Positions 15,130-22,445 of a stretch of 23,626 bases of DNA are shown one piece after another; within the stretch, counting starts at the first letter, position 1, and each line of letters opens with the position of its first letter. The stretch comes from CALGFH01 sp045807325 (lineage in GTDB: Bacteria; Actinomycetota; CALGFH01): contig JBJMHP010000391.1 of NCBI GenBank assembly GCA_045807325.1, positions 1 to 23,626 of the forward strand, given 5' to 3'. Made by a program: the position numbers and the translations under genes. The notes beneath the pieces were generated by a model. The model saw only the letters and a list, made by a program, of their open reading frames with translations. It had not been told where the DNA came from and did no database searches.

Positions 15130-16187
15130 CCGGCCGGCGCGGCCTCGCGCTGGGCGGCGAACAACCGCTCGGCCGACTTCGCCCAGGTCGGCCGGGCGGC
15201 GGCCCGCCGGGCGGCGGCCGCGGCCAGCCGCCCGCGCAGCTCCTCGTCGGCGGCCAGCCGCCGCAGGGCCAGGCCCAGCCCGGCCACGTCGCCGGGGTCG
15301 GCCAGCAGCCCCTCCCGCCCGTCGTCGGCGAGATGGGGCAGGTTGCCGGCCCGCCAGCCGACCACCGGGAGCCCGGCCGCCATGGCCTCCCCCCAGACCG
15401 TCCCGAACGGCTCACGCAGGCTGGGCAGGGCGAAGACGTCGGCGTCGCGGTACAGCAGCGCCACCTGCTCGGCCGGCACGGGACCGTGGACCACCACCCG
15501 GCCGGCCAGGTCGGGGCGGGCCAGCCGGGCCCGGACCCGGGCGCCGTAGCGCGGGTCGGCCCGGTCGTCGCCGGCCAGGTGCAGGGTGATCAGCTCGTCC
15601 GGGAGCCCGGCGACGGCCTCCAGGAGCTCCAGGATGCCCTTGCGCTCGACCCAGTTGCCCACGCACAGCAGGCTGGCGCGGCGCCCCCGGCGCAGGTCGG
15701 CCGGCGGGTGGCCGGAGGGGACGGGCAGGTCGCGGCCCGGGGGCACGACCCGGGTCCGCTCGGCCGGGAACCCCTGGGCGGCCAGCTCGTCGCCGAGGGC
15801 CTGGCTGGCCACGATGAGCAGCCGGGCCCGCCGCCAGGCCCGCCGGTCCAGCCGGGCCTGGAGGGCCCGCCGGGCCGGCCCGTGGTCGATCCCGCCCGGG
15901 GGCTGGTGCAGGCTCCCCACCACCGGCACCCGACCGTCCCGCAGCCACGGGCTCAGGAAGGCGGCGGCGATACTGTCCAGGACGAGCACCTCGGCCCTGG
16001 CCCGCCCGAGCACGGCCGGGCCGGCCAGCGCGGGCAGGGGGAAGGGCCGGTCGGGGAAGGAGACGAAGTCGACCCGGGCGTCGCAGGCGGGGGCCAGCTC
16101 GGCCATGCGGCGGTGGTAACGGTAGCCGCCGGTGAGGCGGCCGGGGTCGCCCAGGGTGACCAGGGAGACGGTGAGGATGCGGGTCAT
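15108..16187 (-). CDS. GT4-family glycosyltransferase A
   Basis: GT-B fold, retaining glycosyltransferase of family GT4, 359 aa. The N-terminal domain begins RILTVSLVTLGDPGRLTGGYRYHRRMAEL, with the glycine-rich acceptor loop. The C-terminal nucleotide-sugar domain has LLCVGNWVERKGILELLEAV, a DADVFALPSLREPFGTVWGEAMAAGLPVVG stretch with the E-x7-E motif, and GREGLLADPGD. It probably moves a sugar from a nucleotide donor to a small-molecule acceptor; with no membrane or secretion features it is cytoplasmic. The ATG start at 16187 is needed to keep the first beta strand, and GGAG lies eight bases upstream. It overlaps the divergent glycosyltransferase B gene head to head by 11 bases (16177-16187) and the PTPS-like gene tail to tail by 22. 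Confidence 0.9.
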   Translation of the reverse strand: MTRILTVSLVTLGDPGRLTGGYRYHRRMAELAPACDARVDFVSFPDRPFPLPALAGPAVLGRARAEVLVLDSIAAAFLSPWLRDGRVPVVGSLHQPPGGIDHGPARRALQARLDRRAWRRARLLIVASQALGDELAAQGFPAERTRVVPPGRDLPVPSGHPPADLRRGRRASLLCVGNWVERKGILELLEAVAGLPDELITLHLAGDDRADPRYGARVRARLARPDLAGRVVVHGPVPAEQVALLYRDADVFALPSLREPFGTVWGEAMAAGLPVVGWRAGNLPHLADDGREGLLADPGDVAGLGLALRRLAADEELRGRLAAAAARRAAARPTWAKSAERLFAAQREAAPAGQGSGPA

Positions 16188-17262
16188 CCACGTGGCTCCG
16201 ACGGTGTTCGGGCCCGACGGGCTGTACGGCGGCGGGGAGCGCTACCCGCTGGAGCTGGCGCGGGCCCTGGCCGCCGAGGTCGACTGCGAGCTGGTGACCT
16301 TCGGCCCCCGGCCCGGCCGCTGGCGGGAGCCGGCCGGGCTGCGGGTCCGGGTGCTGCGGCCGCTTGGCCGGCTACGCGGCCACCCCGCCCAGCCGGTGAC
16401 CCCGCTGCTCCCCCCGGCGCTGGCCGGGGCCCAGATCGTCCACGCACATCAGTTCCGCAGCGTACCCTCCCGGCTGGCCGCGGTCACGGCCCGGGCCCGG
16501 GGGGCGGCCACGGCCGTCACCGACCACGGCCTGCCCGGCCGGACCTGGGGCGGCCTGGTCCACCGCCTGTTCGACCGGTACCTGACCGTGTCCCGGTTCT
16601 CGGCCGAGGTGCTCGGCGCCCCGCCGGCCAGGACCGAGGTCATCTACGGCGGCGCCGACCCGCGGCGGTTCGCCCCGCAGCCCGGCGGCGACCGCGACGG
16701 TGTCCTGTTCGTCGGCCGCCTCACTCCCCACAAGGGGGTCGACCGGCTCATCCGCGCCTTGCCGGCCAGGGCGGGGCTGCGGATCGCCGGCAGCGGCGGC
16801 CACGACCCCCGCCCGCCCGAGCGCGACTACCCGGACCTGCTCCGTCGCCTGGCCGAGGGCCGCGACGTCCGCTTCCTCGGCCCGGCGTCCGAGGAGGACC
16901 TGCCCGGCCTGTACCGCCGGGCCGCCGTCCTGGCCATGCCGTCGGTCGACCGCACCTGCTACGGCCGCCCGGTGCCGGTGTCGGAGCTGCTCGGCCTGAC
17001 CGCGCTGGAGGCCATGGCCAGCGGCACCCCGGTGGTGGCCAGCCGCATCGGCGGCCTGGCCGAGGTGGTGGTCGACGGCGAGACCGGGTTCCTGGTCGAG
17101 CCCGGCGACCTGGCCGCCCTCCACGACCGGCTGGCCCTGCTGGTCTCGGACCGGCGGCTGGCCGCCCGGCTGGGAGCCAACGCCCGCGACCTGGTGGTGC
17201 GGCGGTTCACCTGGCGGGCCTGTGCCGAGCGGTGCCTGGCCGCCTACCTGACCGTCGGCTGA
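16177..17262 (+). CDS. GT4-family glycosyltransferase B
   Basis: A second GT-B glycosyltransferase, 361 aa from ATG 16177. It starts MRVIHVAPTVFGPDGLYGGGERYPLELARAL, again the GT4 acceptor-loop pattern. Then VTDHGLPG, VSRFSAEVLG, VLFVGRLTPHKGVDRLIRAL and the E-x7-E motif in VSELLGLTALEAMASGTPVVAS. An in-frame codon at 16132 would add 15 residues with no ribosome binding site; ATG 16177 has GGGAG nine bases upstream and begins directly at the first beta strand. It differs from glycosyltransferase A in the central and acceptor regions, so the two probably add different sugars or act on different positions. It overlaps the convergent HAD gene by 19 bases. Confidence 0.9.
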   Translation: MRVIHVAPTVFGPDGLYGGGERYPLELARALAAEVDCELVTFGPRPGRWREPAGLRVRVLRPLGRLRGHPAQPVTPLLPPALAGAQIVHAHQFRSVPSRLAAVTARARGAATAVTDHGLPGRTWGGLVHRLFDRYLTVSRFSAEVLGAPPARTEVIYGGADPRRFAPQPGGDRDGVLFVGRLTPHKGVDRLIRALPARAGLRIAGSGGHDPRPPERDYPDLLRRLAEGRDVRFLGPASEEDLPGLYRRAAVLAMPSVDRTCYGRPVPVSELLGLTALEAMASGTPVVASRIGGLAEVVVDGETGFLVEPGDLAALHDRLALLVSDRRLAARLGANARDLVVRRFTWRACAERCLAAYLTVG

Positions 17263-17918
17263 GCGGCGGCCACGGCGTCGGTGAGGCGGTCCACCACCGG
17301 CTCCCCGGTCGCCTCCAGCGCCTGGCGGTGGTGGGAGCCCCCGTCGTACAGCACGCAGCCGGCCCCGACCGCCCGCGCCGCCGCCAGGTCGTCAAGGGCG
17401 TCCCCGACCAGCAGCACCTGCTCCGGCTCCAGCTCGAGGGCGGCCAGGTGCGCTCGCAGGTGCTCGGCCTTGCCGCCGCCGTCGCTGCGGCGCAGCCCGT
17501 CCACCCGCACGAAGAACCGGCCGATCCCCAGCCGCTCGACCAGCGGCACCAGGTCGTCGTGCCGCCACATCGACAGCAGCGACTGGCTCAGCCCGGCCGC
17601 CGCCCCGGCGGCCAGCGCCGCCCGCGCATCCGGAGCAAGGGCCAGCCGCTCCAGCCGCCCCAGGTAGCTGTCGTGGTAGGCCCCATCCAGCGTCGCCCAC
17701 TCCTCGGCCGAGATGGCCCGCCCCGCCACCTGCTCGTAGAACCGCTCCACCGGCCGGGTGAAATGCGTCCGGTACCCGTCGGCGTCGATCCCCGGCAACC
17801 CCAGCTTGGCCAGGGCGTCGTTGACCGCCGCCACCACCGCCACCTGGTCGTCGAACAGCGTCCCGTTCCAGTCCCACACCAGGTGCCGGACCCCCCTGTC
17901 ACTGCCGGCATCGTCCAT
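17244..17918 (-). CDS. HAD-superfamily phosphatase-like hydrolase
   Basis: Haloacid dehalogenase-fold hydrolase, 224 aa, with an alpha-helical cap (about residues 25-95). Motif I is WDWNGTLFDD: nucleophile D16 is present, but the usual second aspartate is N18. This is seen in a recurrent WDWNGTL subgroup, yet it removes the standard general acid. Motif II serine is in SLLSMW (S116), motif III lysine is K150 (GGGKAEHL), and motif IV is LVGDALDDLAAA (D173, D177). The family hydrolyses small phosphate esters such as sugar or nucleotide phosphates. In this cluster it could dephosphorylate the ribityl- or glycosyl-phosphate intermediate; that is inference. It has no convincing ribosome binding site, but a TACACT -10 element lies six bases before the ATG, suggesting a leaderless mRNA. 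Confidence 0.88.
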   Translation of the reverse strand: MDDAGSDRGVRHLVWDWNGTLFDDQVAVVAAVNDALAKLGLPGIDADGYRTHFTRPVERFYEQVAGRAISAEEWATLDGAYHDSYLGRLERLALAPDARAALAAGAAAGLSQSLLSMWRHDDLVPLVERLGIGRFFVRVDGLRRSDGGGKAEHLRAHLAALELEPEQVLLVGDALDDLAAARAVGAGCVLYDGGSHHRQALEATGEPVVDRLTDAVAAAQPTVR

Positions 17919-17924
17919 GGGGGC

Positions 17925-17930
17925 AGTGTA
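17925..17930 (-). promoter_or_regulatory. Candidate -10 box for a leaderless HAD transcript
   Basis: On the minus strand TACACT ends six bases before the ATG at 17918, the spacing at which actinobacterial leaderless transcripts start on the first base of the start codon. No Shine-Dalgarno sequence lies in between. No clear -35 box is seen. Confidence 0.45.
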
Positions 17931-17960
17931 GGTCCAGGTGATCAGGCGAGGTGCCGCGGG

Positions 17961-18146
17961 TCACCCCGATTCGCAGCCCCAGCCGTCGCCCTCCCGGTCC
18001 AGGTCGAACCGGTCCGGTGGGCGGACCCGGAGGGGTCCCTCGACCTACTCGGGCCCGTCCCCGGAGCCGCCAGCGCAGTCGTAGTCGGCGGCGTACGGGT
18101 CCAGGCAGACCTCGGGATAGGACGAGTCGCAGTCCTCGCGCGGGAA
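17961..18146 (-). pseudogene. Remnant of an Excalibur calcium-binding domain protein, nonsense-interrupted
   Basis: Reading leftward, one frame gives FPREDCDSSYPEVCLDPYAA, then DYDCAGGSGDGPE, a TAG stop (18045-18047), then VEGPLRVRPPDRFDLDREGD and GWGCESG before a TGA at 17961. This is the C-terminal Excalibur pattern (cysteine pairs plus a DxDxDG calcium loop and final GCE). That pattern normally continues GPEY-V across the point where TAG stands, so one base change (TAC to TAG) explains the break. No start codon or upstream domain can be found: the frame runs antisense into the mannose-6-phosphate isomerase gene. It is probably the tail of a lost surface protein or nuclease. Domain resemblance is clear; the original protein is unknown. 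Confidence 0.7.
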
Positions 18147-18152
18147 CGCGGT

Positions 18153-18167
18153 GTTGCTTTTGTTGCT
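18153..18167. repeat. GTTGCT direct repeat upstream of manA
   Basis: GTTGCT occurs at 18153-18158 and again at 18162-18167, in the only T-rich patch of this intergenic region, 26 bases before the isomerase start. It probably marks the operon promoter or a regulator site; no convincing -35/-10 pair can be named. Confidence 0.3.
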
Positions 18168-18192
18168 ACCGCTTTGGTGGGAGACTGCTGCC

Positions 18193-19239
18193 GTGAAGCC
18201 GATCCGGCTGGCCGCCAACCGGTTCCCCCGCTTCTACCGGGGTGGGTCGGCCATCGATGAGCTGCGTGGCACGGCACCGGATGCCGGTGGGGCGTTCCTG
18301 CCCGAGGACTGGGTCGGGTCGACCACGACCGCCTTCGGGTCGGACGTCGACGGCCTGACCCGCCTGGAGGACGGACGCACCCTGCGCGAGGCGGTCGCGG
18401 CCGACCCCGAGGGGCTCCTGGGCCCGGAGCACGCCGAGGCCCACGGCGATGACCCGGCCCTGCTGGTCAAGCTGCTGCACGCCGGGGAGCGGCTGCCCGT
18501 CCACTGCCACCCGGACCGCGACTTCGCCCGCCGCCACCTCGACTGCCCGTGGGGCAAGACCGAGGCCTGGGTCATCGCCGGCACCGAGGGCCCGGACCCG
18601 GTCGTGCACCTGGGCTTCCGCGAGCCCATGGACCCCCGGCGGCTGGCCGAGCTGGTCGACACCCAGCAGGTCGAGCCGCTGCTGGCCAGCCTCGATACCG
18701 TCCCGGTGGCCGCCGGCGACACCGTGCTCGTCCCGGCCGGCCTCCCCCACGCCATCGGCCAGGGGATCCTGCTCGTCGAGCTGCAGGAGCCGACCGACCT
18801 GTCGGTGCTGCTGGAGTGGGAGGGCTTCGCCATCGACGGCCGCCGCGACGGCCATCTCGGGCTCGGCTTCGGGCTGGCCCTCGAATGCGTCGACCGCTCC
18901 GGCTGGGACCCCGACCGGCTGGCCCGGCTGCGCTCGGGGCGCGGCCCGGACCGGCCGGGGGTCGAGCGGCTGCTCCCGGCCGAGGCCGACCCGTTCTTCC
19001 GGGCCGAGCGGCTGGCCCCCGACCCGGCGGCCACGCTCGAGGCCGCCTTCTCGATCCTGGTCGTCACCGGCGGGTCGGGATGGCTGGAGACGGCCGGCGG
19101 CGCCATGGAGCTGGGCCGCGGCGACACCGTGCTGGTGCCGTACGCCGCCGGGCCGGGGACGGTCCGCGGCCGGCTGGCGGCCGTCCGCTGCCTCCCTCCC
19201 GTCCCCAAGGCCGGCCCGACCCGGCGAGACACGCCGTGA
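18193..19239 (+). CDS. manA: Mannose-6-phosphate isomerase, class I
   Basis: Zinc-dependent cupin isomerase interconverting mannose 6-phosphate and fructose 6-phosphate, 348 aa. Zinc ligands are visible: H104 and H106 in LPVHCHPD, E124 in GKTEAWVIAG, and H186 in VPAGLPHAIGQG, followed by LLVELQEPTDLS typical of class I enzymes. A short second cupin lies near the end (GSGWLETAGGAMELGRGDTVLVP). GTG at 18193 is chosen: GGGAG lies nine bases upstream and it gives the family-typical MKPIRLAANRFPRFYRGG. A GTG at 18151 would add a hydrophobic leader with no ribosome binding site. Its stop overlaps the FGGY kinase start as GTGA. It opens the sugar operon, so the imported sugar is probably converted by a related isomerisation, possibly of a sugar phosphate other than mannose 6-phosphate. 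Confidence 0.9.
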   Translation: MKPIRLAANRFPRFYRGGSAIDELRGTAPDAGGAFLPEDWVGSTTTAFGSDVDGLTRLEDGRTLREAVAADPEGLLGPEHAEAHGDDPALLVKLLHAGERLPVHCHPDRDFARRHLDCPWGKTEAWVIAGTEGPDPVVHLGFREPMDPRRLAELVDTQQVEPLLASLDTVPVAAGDTVLVPAGLPHAIGQGILLVELQEPTDLSVLLEWEGFAIDGRRDGHLGLGFGLALECVDRSGWDPDRLARLRSGRGPDRPGVERLLPAEADPFFRAERLAPDPAATLEAAFSILVVTGGSGWLETAGGAMELGRGDTVLVPYAAGPGTVRGRLAAVRCLPPVPKAGPTRRDTP

Positions 19240-20624
19240 GCGGCGAGGAGCTGCTGGTCGGCATCGACGTCGGCACCACCCTGTGCAAGGCGGCGGTGGT
19301 CCGTGCCGCCGACGGCACCGAGGTCGCCCACGGCAGCGCCCGCACCCCCTGGACCGAGGTCCCGACCGGGGCCGAGCTGACCCCGGAGCGGCTGCTGGAG
19401 GCGGCCCTCGCGGCGACCGCGGCCGCCCTGGAGCAGGCCCCCGCCGGCCTGGTGGCCGGGGTCGGGGTGACCAGCATGGCCGAGACGGGCGTGCTGCTCG
19501 ACCCCACCGGCCGGCCGGTGGCGCCGGCGATCGCCTGGCACGACGCCCGGGGCGAGGCCGAGGCGGCCCGGCTCGGCGCCGACCTGGGGGCCGAGCGGTT
19601 CCCGGCCCGCACCGGCCTGCCCGTGCGCCCGCTGTGGTCGGTCGCCAAGTACGCCTGGCTCAAGGCCCACCACCCGGCGGTCGCCGACGCCGTGCGCTGG
19701 CTCGGGGTGGCCGAATGGGTGGTCCACGGCCTCGGCGGCGAGCAGGTGGCCGAGCTGTCCCTGGCCTCCCGCACCGGCCTGCTCGACCTGGAACGACGGG
19801 CCTGGTGGGACGAGGCGGTGGCCTGGGCCGGGGCGCCGCCGGGGCTGCTGGCCGACCTGGTCCAGGCGGGCAGCCCGGCCGGCCGGGCCGGCGACCGCCT
19901 CCCCCGCCTGGCCGGGGCCACCCTGACGGTGGCCGGCCACGACCACCTCAGCGCCTCGGTCGGGGCCGGCGCGACCCGCCCCGGCGACCTGTTCGACTCC
20001 TGCGGCACCGCCGAGGCCCTCATCCGGGCCGTCCCGCCCCCGGTCGCCCCCGCCGACGTGCGCCGGCTGGTCGCCGCCCACGTCACCGTCGGCTGGCACG
20101 TCCTCCCCGGCCGCCAGGCCCTGCTCGGGGCGTCGCGGGCCGGGCTGGCCCTGCGACGGTTCATGGCCCTGCTGGGGGTCGACGACCAGGCTCGGGAGGC
20201 GCTGGACGGGGCGGCCGCGGCCGTCCCGCCGGGCAGCCGGGGCCTGGTCGTCGGGGACGTCTTCGGCGACCGGTCCACCCTGGAGGGGATCGGCGCCGAC
20301 CCCAGCCCGGCCCTGGTCTGGCGGGCCGCCCTGGAGGCGGTGACCGGGCGGGCGGTCGAGCTGCGGGCCCACATCGAGTCGGTCGCCGGCGCCAGCCGGC
20401 GGCTGGTGCTGGCCGGCGGCTGGTCCAACAACCCGGCCGCCCGCTCGGTCAAGCGGGCGATGCTGGGGCCGTTCGACCGGCCGCCGGTCACCCAGGCCGG
20501 CGCCCGCGGGGCCGCCCTGCTGGCCGGCATCGCCGCCGGCCGGTTCGCCGGCATCGACGACCTGCCCGACCCCGGCCGCAACCCGGCGGCCGGCCGCCGC
20601 GAACCGGAGAGGAGCCCGCGGTGA
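19236..20624 (+). CDS. FGGY-family carbohydrate kinase
   Basis: ATP-dependent sugar kinase of the FGGY family (xylulokinase, gluconokinase, fuculokinase relatives), 462 aa, at the short end of the family. Seen: phosphate loop LVGIDVGTTLCKAAVV (D11, T14, T15), AWHDARGEAEAARL for the sugar site, AGHDHLSASVG with D236 as the probable catalytic base, SCGTAEALIRAV for the second phosphate loop, and a C-terminal LVLAGGWSNNPAARSVKRAMLG adenosine region. The GTG start overlaps the manA stop and its own stop overlaps the ATPase start (GTGA), so it is translationally coupled on both sides. It should phosphorylate the sugar brought in by the adjoining transporter, giving the isomerase its substrate. Which sugar cannot be read from sequence. 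Confidence 0.9.
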   Translation: MSGEELLVGIDVGTTLCKAAVVRAADGTEVAHGSARTPWTEVPTGAELTPERLLEAALAATAAALEQAPAGLVAGVGVTSMAETGVLLDPTGRPVAPAIAWHDARGEAEAARLGADLGAERFPARTGLPVRPLWSVAKYAWLKAHHPAVADAVRWLGVAEWVVHGLGGEQVAELSLASRTGLLDLERRAWWDEAVAWAGAPPGLLADLVQAGSPAGRAGDRLPRLAGATLTVAGHDHLSASVGAGATRPGDLFDSCGTAEALIRAVPPPVAPADVRRLVAAHVTVGWHVLPGRQALLGASRAGLALRRFMALLGVDDQAREALDGAAAAVPPGSRGLVVGDVFGDRSTLEGIGADPSPALVWRAALEAVTGRAVELRAHIESVAGASRRLVLAGGWSNNPAARSVKRAMLGPFDRPPVTQAGARGAALLAGIAAGRFAGIDDLPDPGRNPAAGRREPERSPR

Positions 20625-21385
20625 GCGAACCGCTGCTGGAGTCCAGGGGCATCACCAAGAGCTTCGGCGGCGTCCGGGCGCTGCGCGGCGCCGACTTCGC
20701 CGTCCACCCGGGCGAGGTGGCCGCCCTGGTCGGCGACAACGGCGCCGGCAAGAGCACCCTGGTCAAGATCCTGTCGGGCACCCTGGCCCCCGACGGCGGC
20801 GAGATCTGGTTCGAGGGCCGCCAGGTCACCATCCCGACCCCGGTGGCGGCTCGCGAGCTCGGCATCGAGACCGTCTACCAGGACCTCGCCCTGGCCCCGG
20901 AGCTCGACCCGGCGGCCAACCTGTTCCTCGGCCGCGAGCTGGTCCGCCCCGGGCTGCTGGGCCGGCTCGGGTTCCTGGACAAGGCGGCCATGCGCCGGCG
21001 GACCAACAAGGCCTTCGCCGACCTCGGCGTCGGGCTCCAGGACACCGGGGCCATGGTGGCCAACCTGTCCGGCGGCCAGCGTCAGAGCGTGGCCGTCAGC
21101 CGCGCCGCCACCTGGGTCAGCAAGGTCGTGTTCATGGACGAGCCCACCGCCGCCCTCGGGGTGGTCCAGTCGGCCCACGTGCGCGACCTGATCCGCCGGG
21201 TCCGCGACTCGGGGATCGCGGTCGTGCTCATCAGCCACAACCTGCCGGAGGTGATGGAGCTGGCCGACCGCATCGAGGTGCTCCGGCTCGGGGTCCGGGT
21301 GGCCCGCTACCGCACCGCCGACACCACCATGGAGCAGGTCATCGCGGCCATGACCGGCGCCCTGGAGCCCGGGGAGGTGGCCTGA
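20621..21385 (+). CDS. Sugar ABC transporter ATPase, single-domain RbsA/FrcA type
   Basis: Cytoplasmic ATPase of a CUT2 importer, 254 aa. Unlike RbsA or XylG, which carry two fused nucleotide-binding domains, this has one, as in FrcA, and should act as a homodimer. Walker A GDNGAGKST is at 38-46, the Q-loop at Q87, signature LSGGQRQ at 149-155, Walker B VVFMDEPTAALG with D173 and E174, and the switch histidine in ISHN (H206). The GTG start overlaps the kinase stop. The stop is directly followed by the permease GTG with no gap. Confidence 0.94.
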   Translation: MSEPLLESRGITKSFGGVRALRGADFAVHPGEVAALVGDNGAGKSTLVKILSGTLAPDGGEIWFEGRQVTIPTPVAARELGIETVYQDLALAPELDPAANLFLGRELVRPGLLGRLGFLDKAAMRRRTNKAFADLGVGLQDTGAMVANLSGGQRQSVAVSRAATWVSKVVFMDEPTAALGVVQSAHVRDLIRRVRDSGIAVVLISHNLPEVMELADRIEVLRLGVRVARYRTADTTMEQVIAAMTGALEPGEVA

Positions 21386-22441
21386 GTGAGTGAGCTCCAG
21401 CAGGTGCCGCCGGCCGACACCCAGGACGACGGGGCCGAGGCGCCGGCCCGGACCGGCGCCCGGGAGGCGCTGCGGCGGCGGCTGACCGAGACCACCACCT
21501 GGACGTTCCTGATCCTGCTGGCCATCGTGGCCGGGTTCGCGGCGCTGCGCTTCCAGCAGTTCGCCACCGTGTTCAACTTCCGCAACATCGCCACCGACGC
21601 CTCCGGGCTGCTGATCATCGCCGTCGGGATGACCTTCGTGATCATCACCGCCGGCATCGACCTGTCGGTCGGGTCGGTGCTGGTCTTCTCCGGGGTGATC
21701 GCGGCCAAGGTGATGCTGGCCATCGGCGGCGAGAGCTGGGGGGCCATCGCCGCCGGGCTCCTCGCCGGCCTGATCGCCGGCACCGCCTGGGGTGTGGTCA
21801 ACGGCCTGCTGGTCACCAAGGCCAGGGTGCCGCCGCTGATCGTCACCCTCGGCACCCTCGGGATGGCGCTGGGGGCGGCGCTGCTGATCACCGGCGGGAT
21901 CGACGTCCGCGGGGTGCCGCTGCGGCTGACCACCACCATCGGCATCGGCCAGCTCGCCGGCGTGCCCTACCTGGTCCTCATCGCGGCCGTGGTCACCGCC
22001 ATCGGCGCCATCACCCTGTCCATGACCCGCTTCGGCCGCTACACCTACGCCATCGGGTCCAACGCCGAGGCGGCCCGGCGCGCCGGCATCAACGTCGACC
22101 GCCACCTGATCAAGGTGTACGCGCTGTCGGGGTTCCTGGCCGGCCTGGCCGGGATGGTGTCGCTGGCCCGCTTCGCCACCACGACCATCGGCGGCCACGA
22201 CACCGACAACCTGGCCGCCATCGCCGCCGTCGTCCTGGGCGGCACCAGCCTGTTCGGGGGCATCGGGACGGTGCTGGGCACGGTCGTCGGGGTGTTCATC
22301 CCGGCCGTGCTCCAGAACGGGTTCGTGATCCTCGGGGTGCAGCCGTTCTGGCAGCAGGTGGCGGTCGGGGCCGTCCTGATCGTGGCCGTCTACATCGACC
22401 AGCTCAAGCGCCGCGCCCAGGAGCGCGGCGAGAGGAGGTAG
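21386..22441 (+). CDS. Sugar ABC transporter permease, RbsC/FrcC type
   Basis: Membrane permease of the CUT2 importer, 351 aa. A polar cytoplasmic N-terminus of about 35 residues is followed by roughly eight to ten hydrophobic segments. Conserved RbsC features include GMTFVIITAGIDLSVGSVL, VNGLLVTKARVPPLIVTLGTLG, and YAIGSNAEAARRAGINVDRHLIKVYALSGFLAGLAG, the cytoplasmic coupling loop; then AIAAVVLGGTSLFGGIGTVLGTVVG. The GTG start has GGGGAGG eight bases upstream within the ATPase gene. The stop TAG touches the AGGAGG of the binding-protein gene. Confidence 0.95.
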   Translation: MSELQQVPPADTQDDGAEAPARTGAREALRRRLTETTTWTFLILLAIVAGFAALRFQQFATVFNFRNIATDASGLLIIAVGMTFVIITAGIDLSVGSVLVFSGVIAAKVMLAIGGESWGAIAAGLLAGLIAGTAWGVVNGLLVTKARVPPLIVTLGTLGMALGAALLITGGIDVRGVPLRLTTTIGIGQLAGVPYLVLIAAVVTAIGAITLSMTRFGRYTYAIGSNAEAARRAGINVDRHLIKVYALSGFLAGLAGMVSLARFATTTIGGHDTDNLAAIAAVVLGGTSLFGGIGTVLGTVVGVFIPAVLQNGFVILGVQPFWQQVAVGAVLIVAVYIDQLKRRAQERGERR

Positions 22442-22445
22442 CAGC

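Noticed and set aside
16132..16176. Upstream start for glycosyltransferase B, giving a larger head-to-head overlap
   Set aside because: No ribosome binding site and no conserved residues before ATG 16177.
18151..18192. Upstream GTG giving manA a hydrophobic leader
   Set aside because: A signal-like leader makes no sense for a cytoplasmic isomerase; the leader comes from the T-rich promoter patch, and GTG 18193 has a ribosome binding site.
15333..18260. A 975-codon plus-strand frame through both glycosyltransferases and the HAD gene
   Set aside because: Composition is Gly/Pro/Arg-rich with no fold signature; the true genes in other frames have complete motifs.
18449..21385. A 978-codon frame that could look like one giant protein ending in an ABC ATPase
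   Set aside because: Only the last 254 codons are a real ATPase; the GTG at 20621 has a clean overlap with the kinase stop, and the upstream part is an out-of-frame shadow of manA and the kinase.
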